From IMG/VR virus record IMGVR_UViG_3300029319_000148, positions 1-39,195 of that record: 39,195 nt of DNA; one strand, given 5' to 3'. A program made the position numbers and the translations under genes. Positions 1 through 6,647 of the stretch are shown piece after piece. The notes under the pieces were generated by a model. The model was not told where the DNA came from. It ran no database searches and saw only the letters and a program-made list of their open reading frames with translations. Positions within the stretch are counted from its first letter, which is position 1. The number at the start of each line of letters is the position of its first letter. This DNA comes from a virus.

Positions 1-223
1 GACATTTAACGAGAACGGTTTCGTTGGCCTCATTAAAGTAAGGCAAATTATTAAATCTATTTATAAGGAATCGAACAATTTCCTTGTAACTGTTCAAGGA
101 CATCGCACTTTTGCTATCTCTCTCTCGCAATTGATTTAACATATATTTATGTGATGATCCTAGCGAGGCAGGCGTTTGGAAAGCGTCATCATTTGAATAA
201 TATGTTTCTTTATATGTTGTCAA
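1..223 (-). CDS. Truncated ORF following the gp14-like neck gene, unknown function
   Basis: An open frame of 74 codons runs off the left edge. A TAG lies just upstream, so the possible starts are a TTG at 223-221, which overlaps the preceding gene by 14 bp and follows a GGGGGG run, or an ATG at 142-140 with no clear ribosome binding site. From the TTG the protein begins MTTYKETYYS and continues hydrophilic, ending at the edge with NETVLVKC. The TTG start is preferred because a similar 14-bp overlap occurs elsewhere in this operon and the reading stays plausible throughout. I do not recognise the family. Position after two neck genes makes a tail-completion or tail-terminator role possible, but that rests on T4-like gene order only. 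Confidence 0.45.
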   Translation of the reverse strand, partial: MTTYKETYYSNDDAFQTPASLGSSHKYMLNQLRERDSKSAMSLNSYKEIVRFLINRFNNLPYFNEANETVLVKC

Positions 224-788
224 GATCTAAGTACCCCCCAACATCCTCAGTTTTATTTGTTAGTGGTTCATCTACTGTATCGACATCTCCCCTGAGAAGC
301 TTACCAGAGCATACCATATGGTAAACACCATACAACTGGAACCCATCCTCTTGAACCTCAAAAATTTCATACCGTTGATTTTGAAATTTAGGCTTCACCA
401 CATCACCCGCTATAGGCTCACGACCTAGCTTTCTAGTAATGTAAGACTTATTAAATATAAATAACTGATCATTTGTTAATTCCAAACCAAACTCTGTTAA
501 GTTTTGTTCTAACGCTTTAGGCTCGTAGTGACCGTAAACTTGAATAGGATCCGAAGCCCTAGGCTTTGATCTAGATTCAAGGTAAACCTCATCATATTCT
601 TCAGATTGAAAAAATTTAAAGTAAAGAAGTTCAGATCCTGAAATTCTGATCAGTTCGTCATCTACTAAATTAAAAAGGTTTAAGTCGGGATTGGACTGAT
701 CAAAAAAAGATAACTCACTCTTGCCCTCTAACTCTGGGATTAGGGGCATATCAGTTGATGTTTTAAATAAATCTTTATTTCTTTCCAT
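210..788 (-). CDS. Neck / head-completion protein, T4 gp14-like
   Basis: This 192-aa soluble protein probably sits at the head-tail junction. The C-terminal part (residues about 121-165, GREPIAGDVVKPKF then YEIFEV and YHMVCSGKLLRG) has the pattern of T4-type neck proteins: a G-[DE]-x-[IV] entry into a small beta barrel, then a short strand and a Y-x-[IVM]-x-C segment. The N-terminal half is acidic and probably helical or extended. The ATG shares one base with the stop of the gp13-like gene (TAATG), implying translational coupling. Adjacency to a gp13-like gene supports the assignment, because gp13 and gp14 act together to seal the portal after packaging. The family call is from pattern recognition, not a search; another head-tail connector type is the alternative. 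Confidence 0.55.
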   Translation of the reverse strand: MERNKDLFKTSTDMPLIPELEGKSELSFFDQSNPDLNLFNLVDDELIRISGSELLYFKFFQSEEYDEVYLESRSKPRASDPIQVYGHYEPKALEQNLTEFGLELTNDQLFIFNKSYITRKLGREPIAGDVVKPKFQNQRYEIFEVQEDGFQLYGVYHMVCSGKLLRGDVDTVDEPLTNKTEDVGGYLDLDNI

Positions 789-1678
789 TAGTAAGTACTA
801 AAAGCTGGAGGCTCCTCAATCTCATTAAGAAGTTCCTGCACTAAGGTCTCTTTTTCCTTCTCACTTTCTTGAATAAGCTGACCGCCATTTAGCATGGCAC
901 CCCCTGCTGGAGAAGGGACAGAGGCAAACTTACCTCGAATTTGGCCCAAAACACCCTTTGCTACAGCCAGGGCATATCGCTGAATCCAATTAAGGTAGGC
1001 TGGTTGAACAGTGTTAGAGTCTATTGCGCGGTACTCTAAAATAACTCTTTCTGGTGTTACCGCAGGACTAGGGTATATTTGGAGATACTTACCCCCTACA
1101 ATGTTAAAGCCCCCATCTGAACTAAGAATTTTTCTATATGTTTCCAGTGTCTGCTGCATAAGATAGTAATCACCCACACGCATATTACCGAACAAGAAGT
1201 TGTCTTGGAAGTATTTTAAAAAGAAATCAAACTCTAGCGTACCTGCCTGAGCGGCAATAGTTAACAAGTTTTTTCTATATGCCACATACTCTAAGTTGTG
1301 AAGCATGTACAAGGGAATTTCATATATGTTTTGCCCTGCTGAGGCATCAAACGAAGCGTATTGCAGAGTCCACAAAGGCGCATGGTAGTTAAGTTTATTG
1401 ATTGCCTCTTGAACACAGTGCTTTAGCTGAAATGCAGTAAGCTCGACCCTAACCACAGGAAAGCCTAACATCCCTAAGACATAATCTTTTACTACAGTTT
1501 CAAATTCAGAAAACTCTCCTGCCTCTTCTAGAGTTAAGCGGTTAAGCTTTGGGGCATCTATCTCTCCAGCGGAGGTATAATCTGTCAGGGAGTCTCCTCC
1601 ATAATCTCCAAAACTAGTGCCGTACCCGTTAAGAAGAGGCCGAGGTATTTGTGGATGATCGTTCTGATAATTTTTCAT
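788..1678 (-). CDS. Neck protein, T4 gp13-like
   Basis: A 296-aa protein with the features of T4-superfamily gp13 neck proteins. After a variable N-terminus of about 55 residues there is a helix ending in MLGFPVVRVELT (residues 70-81) and a following amphipathic helix (AFQLKHCVQEAINKL), matching the family pattern of G-x-P-V-V-x-V-E-[LV] followed by a helix with Q and A. A central beta-rich region (YLQIYPSP, VILEYRAID) and a C-terminal helix with YALAVAKGVLGQIRGKF then GGAMLNGGQLIQES are also typical of this family. The role is to bind the packaged portal and join the tail. It overlaps the upstream small gene by 50 bp and abuts the gp14-like gene downstream. Confidence is good for neck protein, moderate for strict gp13 orthology. 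Confidence 0.68.
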   Translation of the reverse strand: MKNYQNDHPQIPRPLLNGYGTSFGDYGGDSLTDYTSAGEIDAPKLNRLTLEEAGEFSEFETVVKDYVLGMLGFPVVRVELTAFQLKHCVQEAINKLNYHAPLWTLQYASFDASAGQNIYEIPLYMLHNLEYVAYRKNLLTIAAQAGTLEFDFFLKYFQDNFLFGNMRVGDYYLMQQTLETYRKILSSDGGFNIVGGKYLQIYPSPAVTPERVILEYRAIDSNTVQPAYLNWIQRYALAVAKGVLGQIRGKFASVPSPAGGAMLNGGQLIQESEKEKETLVQELLNEIEEPPAFSTY

Positions 1679-1853
1679 TCTTTTTTACCTTTTTACTTTT
1701 TTTCTTTTGTTTCTTAGAATCAGGAATTAAAACTAAATAATCTGAGTCTATTTCCTTATCAGATTCAATGATCTGTTTTGGACGAATCTCAAGTATCTGG
1801 TCCCCTACCGTGGTTAACATCCGAAACTTACACTTGCTTTGATATCTGTACAT
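1629..1853 (-). CDS. Small basic-tailed protein between capsid and neck genes
   Basis: A 74-aa protein beginning MYRYQSKCKFRML. The first about 45 residues look like a small beta domain (YQSKCKFRML, ILEIRPKQII, YLVLIPD). The rest is a lysine-rich tail (KKQKKKSKKVKK) ending in Ser/Thr. I chose ATG 1853 because the next in-frame upstream start, TTG at 1877, lies inside the terminator's T-rich tail. ATG 1823 is a shorter alternative. No good Shine-Dalgarno is visible for any of them. The 3' end overlaps the gp13-like gene by 50 bp in another frame. Many tailed phages carry a small protein of this shape next to the head-tail genes, but I cannot name a family. Function is unknown; a minor head or connector role is inferred only from position. 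Confidence 0.55.
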   Translation of the reverse strand: MYRYQSKCKFRMLTTVGDQILEIRPKQIIESDKEIDSDYLVLIPDSKKQKKKSKKVKKNEKLSERSSTNTSASS

Positions 1854-1878
1854 ATTTATATAGCTAAAAAAGAACAAA

Positions 1879-1914
1879 GGGTGGGAGATAAATTATATCC
1901 CCCACCCCTTTTTT
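1879..1914 (-). terminator. Strong intrinsic terminator after the major capsid gene
   Basis: On the minus strand a 12-bp stem with one G-T wobble (GGGTGGGGGATA pairing with TATCTCCCACCC) closes a 5-base loop (TAATT) and is followed by TTTGTTCTTTTTT. It lies 24 bases past the capsid stop codon at 1938. The plus strand also ends in six T, so it could act in both directions. It would separate the heavily expressed head cassette from the neck genes. Confidence 0.85.
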
Positions 1915-1937
1915 ACTTATCTAGGTTTGATTAATTA

Positions 1938-3566
1938 TCAAACATAGGAGTTATTCTTCACTTGGACGAATGGTGTGAAGAGGTAGTTAGATGTTGGGCC
2001 GATGAGTCTAATGATTCTGTAGAATCTAGACGCAGGAGCAACCTCTGCTTTACCGTAACGAGTCATGATACCCTTTCTGGGCTGGAAGGTATCAGGATCG
2101 GTAATAGTTGGTGTTTGCTGGAGGGGGATGTATGGAGCATACACATAACCACTATCCATAGCGTTGGCACCCTTATAACCGATAAGAATTTCGTCCTCAG
2201 GATACATGGGATCAACATAGAGATCGAATTGACCAGCAAGCTTACCACGATACTCAACCTTAGCACCATTCATGTTTGTGGGACCATCGGTTAACTGAAC
2301 ACCGCCCTCTAACTTAGCTGCTGCATGAAGCATAGCTGCGACAGTGGGAGAGGTCACCATGAAGTTGCCAGGACCGCGCATGGTGGTCTTGTAGATATCA
2401 GTTGCTGCTCTCTGGCAAAGTGCCATGAGGTTAGCGTAGACATGCCCAACATGCTGAGGAGCGAAATCAAGAGCAGAGCTTGAGAAGTCGATAACAAAAA
2501 CATTGTCATAAACCGTTGCGGCCTCGTTCTTGTTATATTTGTTATCAAAATCATAATCAAACGCACCAGCGGTGGGGAAATCGGGCTGGAAATCAAAGCT
2601 TGGGCCATTAGCACCACTCTGCGACTGATCTAAAGCTGCTCTATCCCAACCAAAGGTATCGCCATCATTTCTACCGACACCATAAGCCATCATTCGAACA
2701 TCTTCGATGATTTCACGGTCGATCTCAAGACGAAGCTCTTTGCCAAGAAGGTCAGTAAGCTCCTGCTCAAGGTCAAGGTTGTGATAAGCCTTAAGGTCTT
2801 GAGAAGCCTCAAGAGTCCAAAGGGCTCTCATCTTACGAGTTCTAGCGGCAACAGGCTGCTGCTCAATGTTGAACATCATCTCTGGGATACCAGAGCCATC
2901 AAGACGCTCACCAGCAGAGACATTGAAGCCCATAAAGCCAGCAGGTCCGTGTGTTACACCTTGGGTACGAGCAGCACCAGAAACAGGGAAGCCAGCAATC
3001 TGACCACCAACGGTGTCATCAGGAGTACCAGAACCAGCTTGAAGAAGCTCGTTAACATTTAGCGCAGAAACTGCTGCCGCAGTTCCGTCTGCGGGAGGCA
3101 TGAAACCATCACGCAAGTCGGTGTCAAAGGCTCTACCATTAGACCCAATAGCACCTGCGACCTGACCACGATAAGTAAGGTTGTACTTGCTGTAAACGAG
3201 TTGTTCGCCACCACCATCTTGGTGTGCATCTCTTCGTGAATTTCCTATGTAGAAAATTTGTGAAACTGGACCCTGCATAGGCTGAACACCAACGATGTTG
3301 TTAGCGATTAGCTCGGGATAGACGCGGCGAACAAGAGGGAATGCAAACTTTTGGAAAGTACCAAGGCGACCAACTGTGGTTTGTGCGCCAACACTGTTGG
3401 CTCCAGTTGATTCATCAAGCTTATCAGAAATGATTTGCTTGGCTTGGTTCTCTAAAAGTTGTGCAGTAACTTTTCTTGTATACTCGCTATCAATACCTTC
3501 TAATACAGGAGACCACTTATCAATTGTTTCGTTGGCAATACTGCCATTGACATCAATGTTATCCAT
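1938..3566 (-). CDS. Major capsid protein, T4 gp23-like
   Basis: The 542-aa main shell protein (T4 gp23 is 521 aa), with an HK97-type fold expected for the family. Recognisable blocks include VRRVYPELIANNIVGVQPM (about residues 79-97; T4 has MVRRAIPNLIAFDICGVQPM), KMRALWTLEASQDLKAYH (T4: LKAAYSIELAQDLRAVH), LRLEIDREII, then EILIGYKGANAMDSG and YVYAPYIPL near the C-terminus and a final FQPRKGIMTRYGK. A GGAG ribosome binding site lies 7 bases before ATG 3566, and the gene follows the scaffold by 12 bases. T4-type capsids are trimmed by the prohead protease after a [LI]-x-E motif. The best placed site here is LDE at residues 50-52, which would leave a 490-aa mature protein. That cleavage is a prediction. 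Confidence 0.95.
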   Translation of the reverse strand: MDNIDVNGSIANETIDKWSPVLEGIDSEYTRKVTAQLLENQAKQIISDKLDESTGANSVGAQTTVGRLGTFQKFAFPLVRRVYPELIANNIVGVQPMQGPVSQIFYIGNSRRDAHQDGGGEQLVYSKYNLTYRGQVAGAIGSNGRAFDTDLRDGFMPPADGTAAAVSALNVNELLQAGSGTPDDTVGGQIAGFPVSGAARTQGVTHGPAGFMGFNVSAGERLDGSGIPEMMFNIEQQPVAARTRKMRALWTLEASQDLKAYHNLDLEQELTDLLGKELRLEIDREIIEDVRMMAYGVGRNDGDTFGWDRAALDQSQSGANGPSFDFQPDFPTAGAFDYDFDNKYNKNEAATVYDNVFVIDFSSSALDFAPQHVGHVYANLMALCQRAATDIYKTTMRGPGNFMVTSPTVAAMLHAAAKLEGGVQLTDGPTNMNGAKVEYRGKLAGQFDLYVDPMYPEDEILIGYKGANAMDSGYVYAPYIPLQQTPTITDPDTFQPRKGIMTRYGKAEVAPASRFYRIIRLIGPTSNYLFTPFVQVKNNSYV

Positions 3567-3578
3567 AATTTATCTCCG

Positions 3579-4208
3579 TTATTTTTTAAAGGGCATAAAA
3601 GCCATCATATCTTCGTTGATGAACTCATTACGAAGCTGAGTCTCAACTGTATTATCTTCAATAATCTCGGAATCTACATCGTCCGAGATCATGACTGCCT
3701 TTTCATTACTTTCAAAAGACAGTTTTGCCGACTCCTCTAGAGACACTACTGCCTCCTGAAGACCGTGCTTCTCCTCCTCAAGCATTTCGTTCTTTTCAGA
3801 CAAAACTCTCAAGGTGTTTTCTAATTTAGAACACTCAACTAACGCTGAATCAAGCTCTCTAACGAGAATATCATTCTCTTCTTGAATCTCATCAAACTCT
3901 TTCTTAGTCTGACCGATTGCGGTTGCTTCATCACCTGCATTAAGCTCCAAAGCCATGAGCGACTTAAGTGATTCGAAGATGCGAGCGTTCTTAAAGGTAT
4001 CATTTTCTTGCTCTAGCTCTGAAAGAGCATGATCCTTAACTTCATCAATTTTCATTCTAAGAAAACCGTGAACTTTGTTTTCTAAGTCCTTTACTTTATT
4101 CTCAACCTCTTCGCTAATGACCTCGCCAACAAGGTTAGCGATTTCAGAGACGGTCTCCTCAGTAAGACCCTCAGGAAGAAGTTGGGAAATGCTATCAAAT
4201 TTACTCAT
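3579..4208 (-). CDS. Prohead scaffold / core protein, T4 gp22-like
   Basis: A 209-aa highly charged, almost wholly helical protein with long coiled-coil stretches (residues about 20-65 and 95-165) and no cysteine-rich or membrane parts apart from one isolated Cys. It sits between the protease and the capsid gene, exactly where T4 gene 22 lies. Many [LI]-x-E tripeptides (LPE, LTE, ISE, IDE, LSE, IQE, LEE, LQE) are spread along it, as expected for a scaffold that the T4-type protease degrades to small peptides during maturation. The C-terminus ends in MMAFMPFKK; a short basic or aromatic end is plausible as a capsid-contact peptide, as in other scaffolds. A GGAG ribosome binding site lies 7 bases before the ATG. 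Confidence 0.85.
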   Translation of the reverse strand: MSKFDSISQLLPEGLTEETVSEIANLVGEVISEEVENKVKDLENKVHGFLRMKIDEVKDHALSELEQENDTFKNARIFESLKSLMALELNAGDEATAIGQTKKEFDEIQEENDILVRELDSALVECSKLENTLRVLSEKNEMLEEEKHGLQEAVVSLEESAKLSFESNEKAVMISDDVDSEIIEDNTVETQLRNEFINEDMMAFMPFKK

Positions 4209-4222
4209 GATTAAACTCCGTG

Positions 4223-4236
4223 TCTACAAGTATGTA
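4223..4236 (-). promoter_or_regulatory. Leader motif TACATACTTGTAGA upstream of scaffold gene
   Basis: On the minus strand this 14-mer lies 14 bases before the scaffold ATG. A copy differing at one position (TACATACTCGTAGA) lies upstream of the acidic core gene at 6660-6673. Only these two copies were noticed, both in the only sizeable gaps of the head cassette. A phage-specific promoter, an RNA processing site or a protein-binding site are all possible. Confidence 0.4.
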
Positions 4237-4237
4237 C

Positions 4238-4266
4238 ACCTCTCAAAAAAAGAGGTTATTTTTTTC
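4238..4266 (+). terminator. Hairpin with T-run facing the plus strand, between protease and scaffold genes
   Basis: ACCTCT at 4238-4243 pairs with AGAGGT at 4251-4256 around a CAAAAAA loop and is followed on the plus strand by TTATTTTTTTC. This has the form of a small intrinsic terminator for plus-strand transcripts, although no plus-strand gene is present. On the minus strand the hairpin is instead preceded by an A-run and lacks a U-tract, so there it may act as a leader structure for the scaffold mRNA. Confidence 0.4.
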
Positions 4267-4275
4267 TAAATTTTT

Positions 4276-5301
4276 CTATTTATTATAGGGCGCTTTTCGA
4301 GCGTCCCTTTGAGTAGCTTCAATTCTACCTTGTTCTGCACCTGCTTTTCTAGCAGCCTTATAGCCTAAGAAGCCTTGCCGACTTAAAAATCTTTTTAGTC
4401 TACCACCAAGAGACTTACCTGCGGTGACAGAACCCATTTTGACCATTCTTCTTGCACCCTCTCGGGTGATATTTTCTGATAGGACGCTCTTGAGAAAAGC
4501 ATATTTGTTCTCAGTTACCTCAACGGGAGCGGTAACATCAGCCGAATCTTGATAACCTCGGGTTCTAACCACTCTAGGCTTACCTGTATTAGGGCCATAC
4601 AAATCCTCCCAATTGCGGAAGGGATCCTCAGGGGTAGGCTTTTTCTTGTCCTTTTTAACAGGGGTATCCTTACCGCCCTGATTACCAAACTGGGCCTTCT
4701 CTCTAATCTTATCCTTAAGCATAGTAGTAAAAACCTTCTCTTTTGCCGCTTTATCCAAGGTGTCCGATACAATCTCCTCAACCAAGTTGGATTGTGTGGA
4801 TTCAGAAAGACCAGGGAACGCACCTCTGGTTGAAGGGTCGGCAACCAAATCAAAGGTGACGAGCTTGAAATCCTCATTCACAGTCTTTGTTCCATCAGCT
4901 TGTTCAGATAAAGTCCCCATTCCTCTTGAAGAAATGCCTACCTTCACTCCACCCTCAACTAAAGCCTTTGCAACTTTACCTGCGGGAGTATCAAGTAATT
5001 CACACTCACCGACCAACTCGTTTCCCCTGAAATCTAAATTAGTAATAAGATGCGAAACATTACTCAACTTAACTGAGTCGTGGCTAGGATGATCTAACTC
5101 ACCTAGAAGTCTTCTTTCAGTCATGGCCTCCGCGATTCTTTTAACCTCACGCTCAAGAATAGGCTTTGAGTAAACCCTGCCATTGTTATTCTTTTCATCG
5201 CAACGACCAAAAGTTCCGCGCAATTTTGTAACGGATGAGCCGTTTCTACTCTCTTGAATAAGTTGAGCGTTTTCTACAATAAATGTATCAGTTAAAATCA
5301 T
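4276..5301 (-). CDS. Prohead maturation protease, T4 gp21-like
   Basis: The first about 165 of 341 residues form a phage prohead serine protease domain: NGRVYSKPILEREV (40-53), LLGELDHP (65-72) with the catalytic His at 71, then VGISSRGMGTL (121-131) with the catalytic Ser at 124 or 125, and FDLVADPS (150-157). This His-Ser arrangement is the herpes-assemblin-like fold used by T4 gp21 to cut [LI]-x-E sites in the core and capsid proteins. The protein is longer than T4 gp21 (212 aa). The extra C-terminal region, about residues 180-341, is basic and linker-like, with an LSE tripeptide at 274-276 that could be a self-cleavage site. The start overlaps the previous gene by 4 bp. Confidence 0.9.
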   Translation of the reverse strand: MILTDTFIVENAQLIQESRNGSSVTKLRGTFGRCDEKNNNGRVYSKPILEREVKRIAEAMTERRLLGELDHPSHDSVKLSNVSHLITNLDFRGNELVGECELLDTPAGKVAKALVEGGVKVGISSRGMGTLSEQADGTKTVNEDFKLVTFDLVADPSTRGAFPGLSESTQSNLVEEIVSDTLDKAAKEKVFTTMLKDKIREKAQFGNQGGKDTPVKKDKKKPTPEDPFRNWEDLYGPNTGKPRVVRTRGYQDSADVTAPVEVTENKYAFLKSVLSENITREGARRMVKMGSVTAGKSLGGRLKRFLSRQGFLGYKAARKAGAEQGRIEATQRDARKAPYNK

Positions 5302-5702
5302 TTCTTTACCTTATATTTTTCGAATTTTTTAGATCTCTGCCCACCATGTTTCCTCATGGTCCTTACTGCATGACCTTTAATACTGGCCCACTTAGAAGAA
5401 GGTGTGGATGATCCAGGGGTAAAACCCTTGGCGATCCGCCCACTACTCTTCTTGCCCCAACCAGCGTTGCTAATTACATATAGCCGAGCCGCATTTTTTG
5501 TTGAAAAGATCTGCCCAACATAGCCTTTACGCAAAGCAATCTTAATACTAGGATAGTTTTTCACCTTAGATTTTTTTGAGGTTACCACACCATCCTTTAG
5601 AGTGTGGTATGAACCTCTAGTCTTAGGGCGACTTTTCGCTTCACTTAGTATATCGAGGAGCACGGCTTTTTCTTTTCTTTCTTTTTTCTTTAGTTCCACC
5701 AT
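5298..5702 (-). CDS. Small very basic head-cassette protein (gp68 position)
   Basis: A 134-aa lysine- and arginine-rich protein. The N-terminal about 20 residues are dominated by Lys and Glu. The middle part, KVKNYPSIKIALRKGYVGQIF then ARLYVIS, looks folded, and the C-terminal half (WGKKSSGRIAKGF, SSTPSSKWASIKGHAVRTMRKHGGQRSKK) is strongly basic with many Gly and Ser. It is placed directly before the protease, where T4 has gene 68 (a prohead core protein). An internal head protein or a DNA- or RNA-binding protein is plausible. Its first 62 bases overlap the end of the preceding gene in another frame. The ATG at 5702 lacks an obvious ribosome binding site, and an in-frame GTG near 5663 is an alternative start. 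I do not recognise a named family. Confidence 0.75.
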   Translation of the reverse strand: MVELKKKERKEKAVLLDILSEAKSRPKTRGSYHTLKDGVVTSKKSKVKNYPSIKIALRKGYVGQIFSTKNAARLYVISNAGWGKKSSGRIAKGFTPGSSTPSSKWASIKGHAVRTMRKHGGQRSKKFEKYKVKK

Positions 5703-6078
5703 AAGTAGGTGACATACCGTTGCCTGTTGTCGTTTGCGCTCCTACGCTAACCATACCCATTGATTCCATAATATCAATAAGTTCCTCTAAGTCTTGCATC
5801 TTCTTTTCATATTCGTTCAGAAGGTGCTGCTTATATATCGAGGCTTCGTTGATTGGTTCTTTGGGGGCTGTAGGTTGTTTAGGGGCGACAGGCTTTGGAG
5901 CGGATTTAACACTAAAACTTTCGGACAACACCTGATCAGCAAAGTTATCAGGGACCCTAACATCCGAAATGTCAGGAGCATCAGGAGCCTGTGGAGCAGC
6001 GAACTGCACAGGCTTACCCTGATTCACGCTTTCAGAAACTAAACTTTCTGCAAAACTTGCGATATCTAGTTCTTTCAT
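5641..6078 (-). CDS. Proline-rich head-cassette protein of unknown function
   Basis: A 145-aa protein with three parts: a short helical N-terminus; a Pro/Ala/Lys-rich linker (residues about 25-80, with APQAPDAP and KPVAPKQPTAPKEP); and a helical segment (INEASIYKQHLLNEYEKKMQDLEELIDIMESMG, 76-108) followed by SVGAQTTTG and a basic tail (KEKRKKRKSRAPR). The SVGAQTTTG peptide is nearly identical to SVGAQTTVG just after the predicted cleavage site of the capsid protein. It starts in a 4-bp overlap with the acidic protein and contains several [LI]-x-E tripeptides (LSE, LNE, LEE, IME), so it may be a prohead core component cut by the protease. No family recognised. Confidence 0.75.
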   Translation of the reverse strand: MKELDIASFAESLVSESVNQGKPVQFAAPQAPDAPDISDVRVPDNFADQVLSESFSVKSAPKPVAPKQPTAPKEPINEASIYKQHLLNEYEKKMQDLEELIDIMESMGMVSVGAQTTTGNGMSPTYGGTKEKRKKRKSRAPRYTK

Positions 6079-6620
6079 TTTGCTTGTTTACGAGCTTTAA
6101 GCATTGCATGGATTCTTTTGGCCTTCTTGGAACCGCCAGGAGCGCCTTTATAACCCATCTTATCATCTTCTTCAACAGCTTCAGCTTCCTCAGCTTCCTC
6201 GGCCTCTTCAGCCTCCTCTGCTTCCTCTGCTTCCTCTTCTTCCTCGTCCTCTTCGTCTTCATCTCCAGAGGCTTCGTTTAAAGCTTCATAAGCAGTATCA
6301 AAAACATCAAGCATGTTGATTGCGTGCTCCATAAGGGCATCATCCTCTAAGTTATCAAGAACATACTCAAGATCGTCTAAAGTAAAAGACTCCTCGGGGG
6401 TATCCTGATCTTCTAAATTGGTGGGCTCTTCAAACTGATTCATTACCCCATCCTCGTACTCAGCGATGTTACCGATCTCGCCTTCGTTTTCGGTGCCAAT
6501 GCTGTTTACTTCCTCGTTGACAACCTCTCTCTTAACCACATCAACCTGTGCTTTTTTCCAAAGAGAGCTTTCTAGAATGGCATCGACCACTTCTCTATCT
6601 ACTTTTGCATTAAAATTCAT
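6075..6620 (-). CDS. Acidic prohead core-like protein with Glu-Glu-Ala repeats (gp67 position)
   Basis: A 181-aa strongly acidic protein. Residues 1-118 hold predicted helices with many Asp and Glu (SFTLDDLEYVLDNLEDDALMEHA). Residues 119-153 form an uninterrupted acidic tract with (EEA) repeats, followed by a short basic C-terminus (GGSKKAKRIHAMLKARKQAK). T4 has an acidic core protein, gp67, at the head of the same gene series. Acidic tract plus basic tail suggests binding to basic partners inside the prohead. A GGAG ribosome binding site precedes the ATG by 9 bases, and the gene opens the head cassette after a 97-base gap, so expression may be set here separately. Equivalence to gp67 is inferred from charge and position only. 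Confidence 0.8.
   Translation of the reverse strand: MNFNAKVDREVVDAILESSLWKKAQVDVVKREVVNEEVNSIGTENEGEIGNIAEYEDGVMNQFEEPTNLEDQDTPEESFTLDDLEYVLDNLEDDALMEHAINMLDVFDTAYEALNEASGDEDEEDEEEEEAEEAEEAEEAEEAEEAEAVEEDDKMGYKGAPGGSKKAKRIHAMLKARKQAK
6171..6236 (-). repeat. 9-bp tandem repeat encoding Glu-Glu-Ala
   Basis: Degenerate 9-base units (GCTTCCTCA, GCCTCTTCA and similar on the plus strand) encode about seven EEA triplets in the acidic core protein. Synonymous variation between units shows it is not a fresh expansion. Length may vary between strains by slippage. Confidence 0.85.
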
Positions 6621-6647
6621 TTTTTATTTCTCCAATAAGTTTTAAAA

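Noticed and set aside
58-65. T4 late promoter-like TATAAATA on the minus strand (also at 1853-1860, 28211-28218 and 33492-33499)
   Set aside because: In AT-rich DNA this octamer is expected by chance. Two copies lie deep inside coding sequence (2214-aa and spike genes), one inside the left-edge ORF, and the one at 1853-1860 overlaps the preferred start codon. Not listed as promoters.
1854-1877. Longer version of the small gene starting at TTG 1877
   Set aside because: The start would lie in the T-rich tail of the terminator and adds FFFSYIN-type residues encoded by that tail.
1962-3639. Plus-strand open frames of 85-110 codons opposite the capsid and scaffold genes
   Set aside because: They are shadows of strongly supported minus-strand genes, lack ribosome binding sites and show no recognisable protein pattern. 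The same holds for the other plus-strand frames in the window.
6171-6236. Short tandem repeats as a CRISPR or regulatory array
   Set aside because: Units of 9 bases in frame encode a Glu-Glu-Ala tract; there are no spacers.
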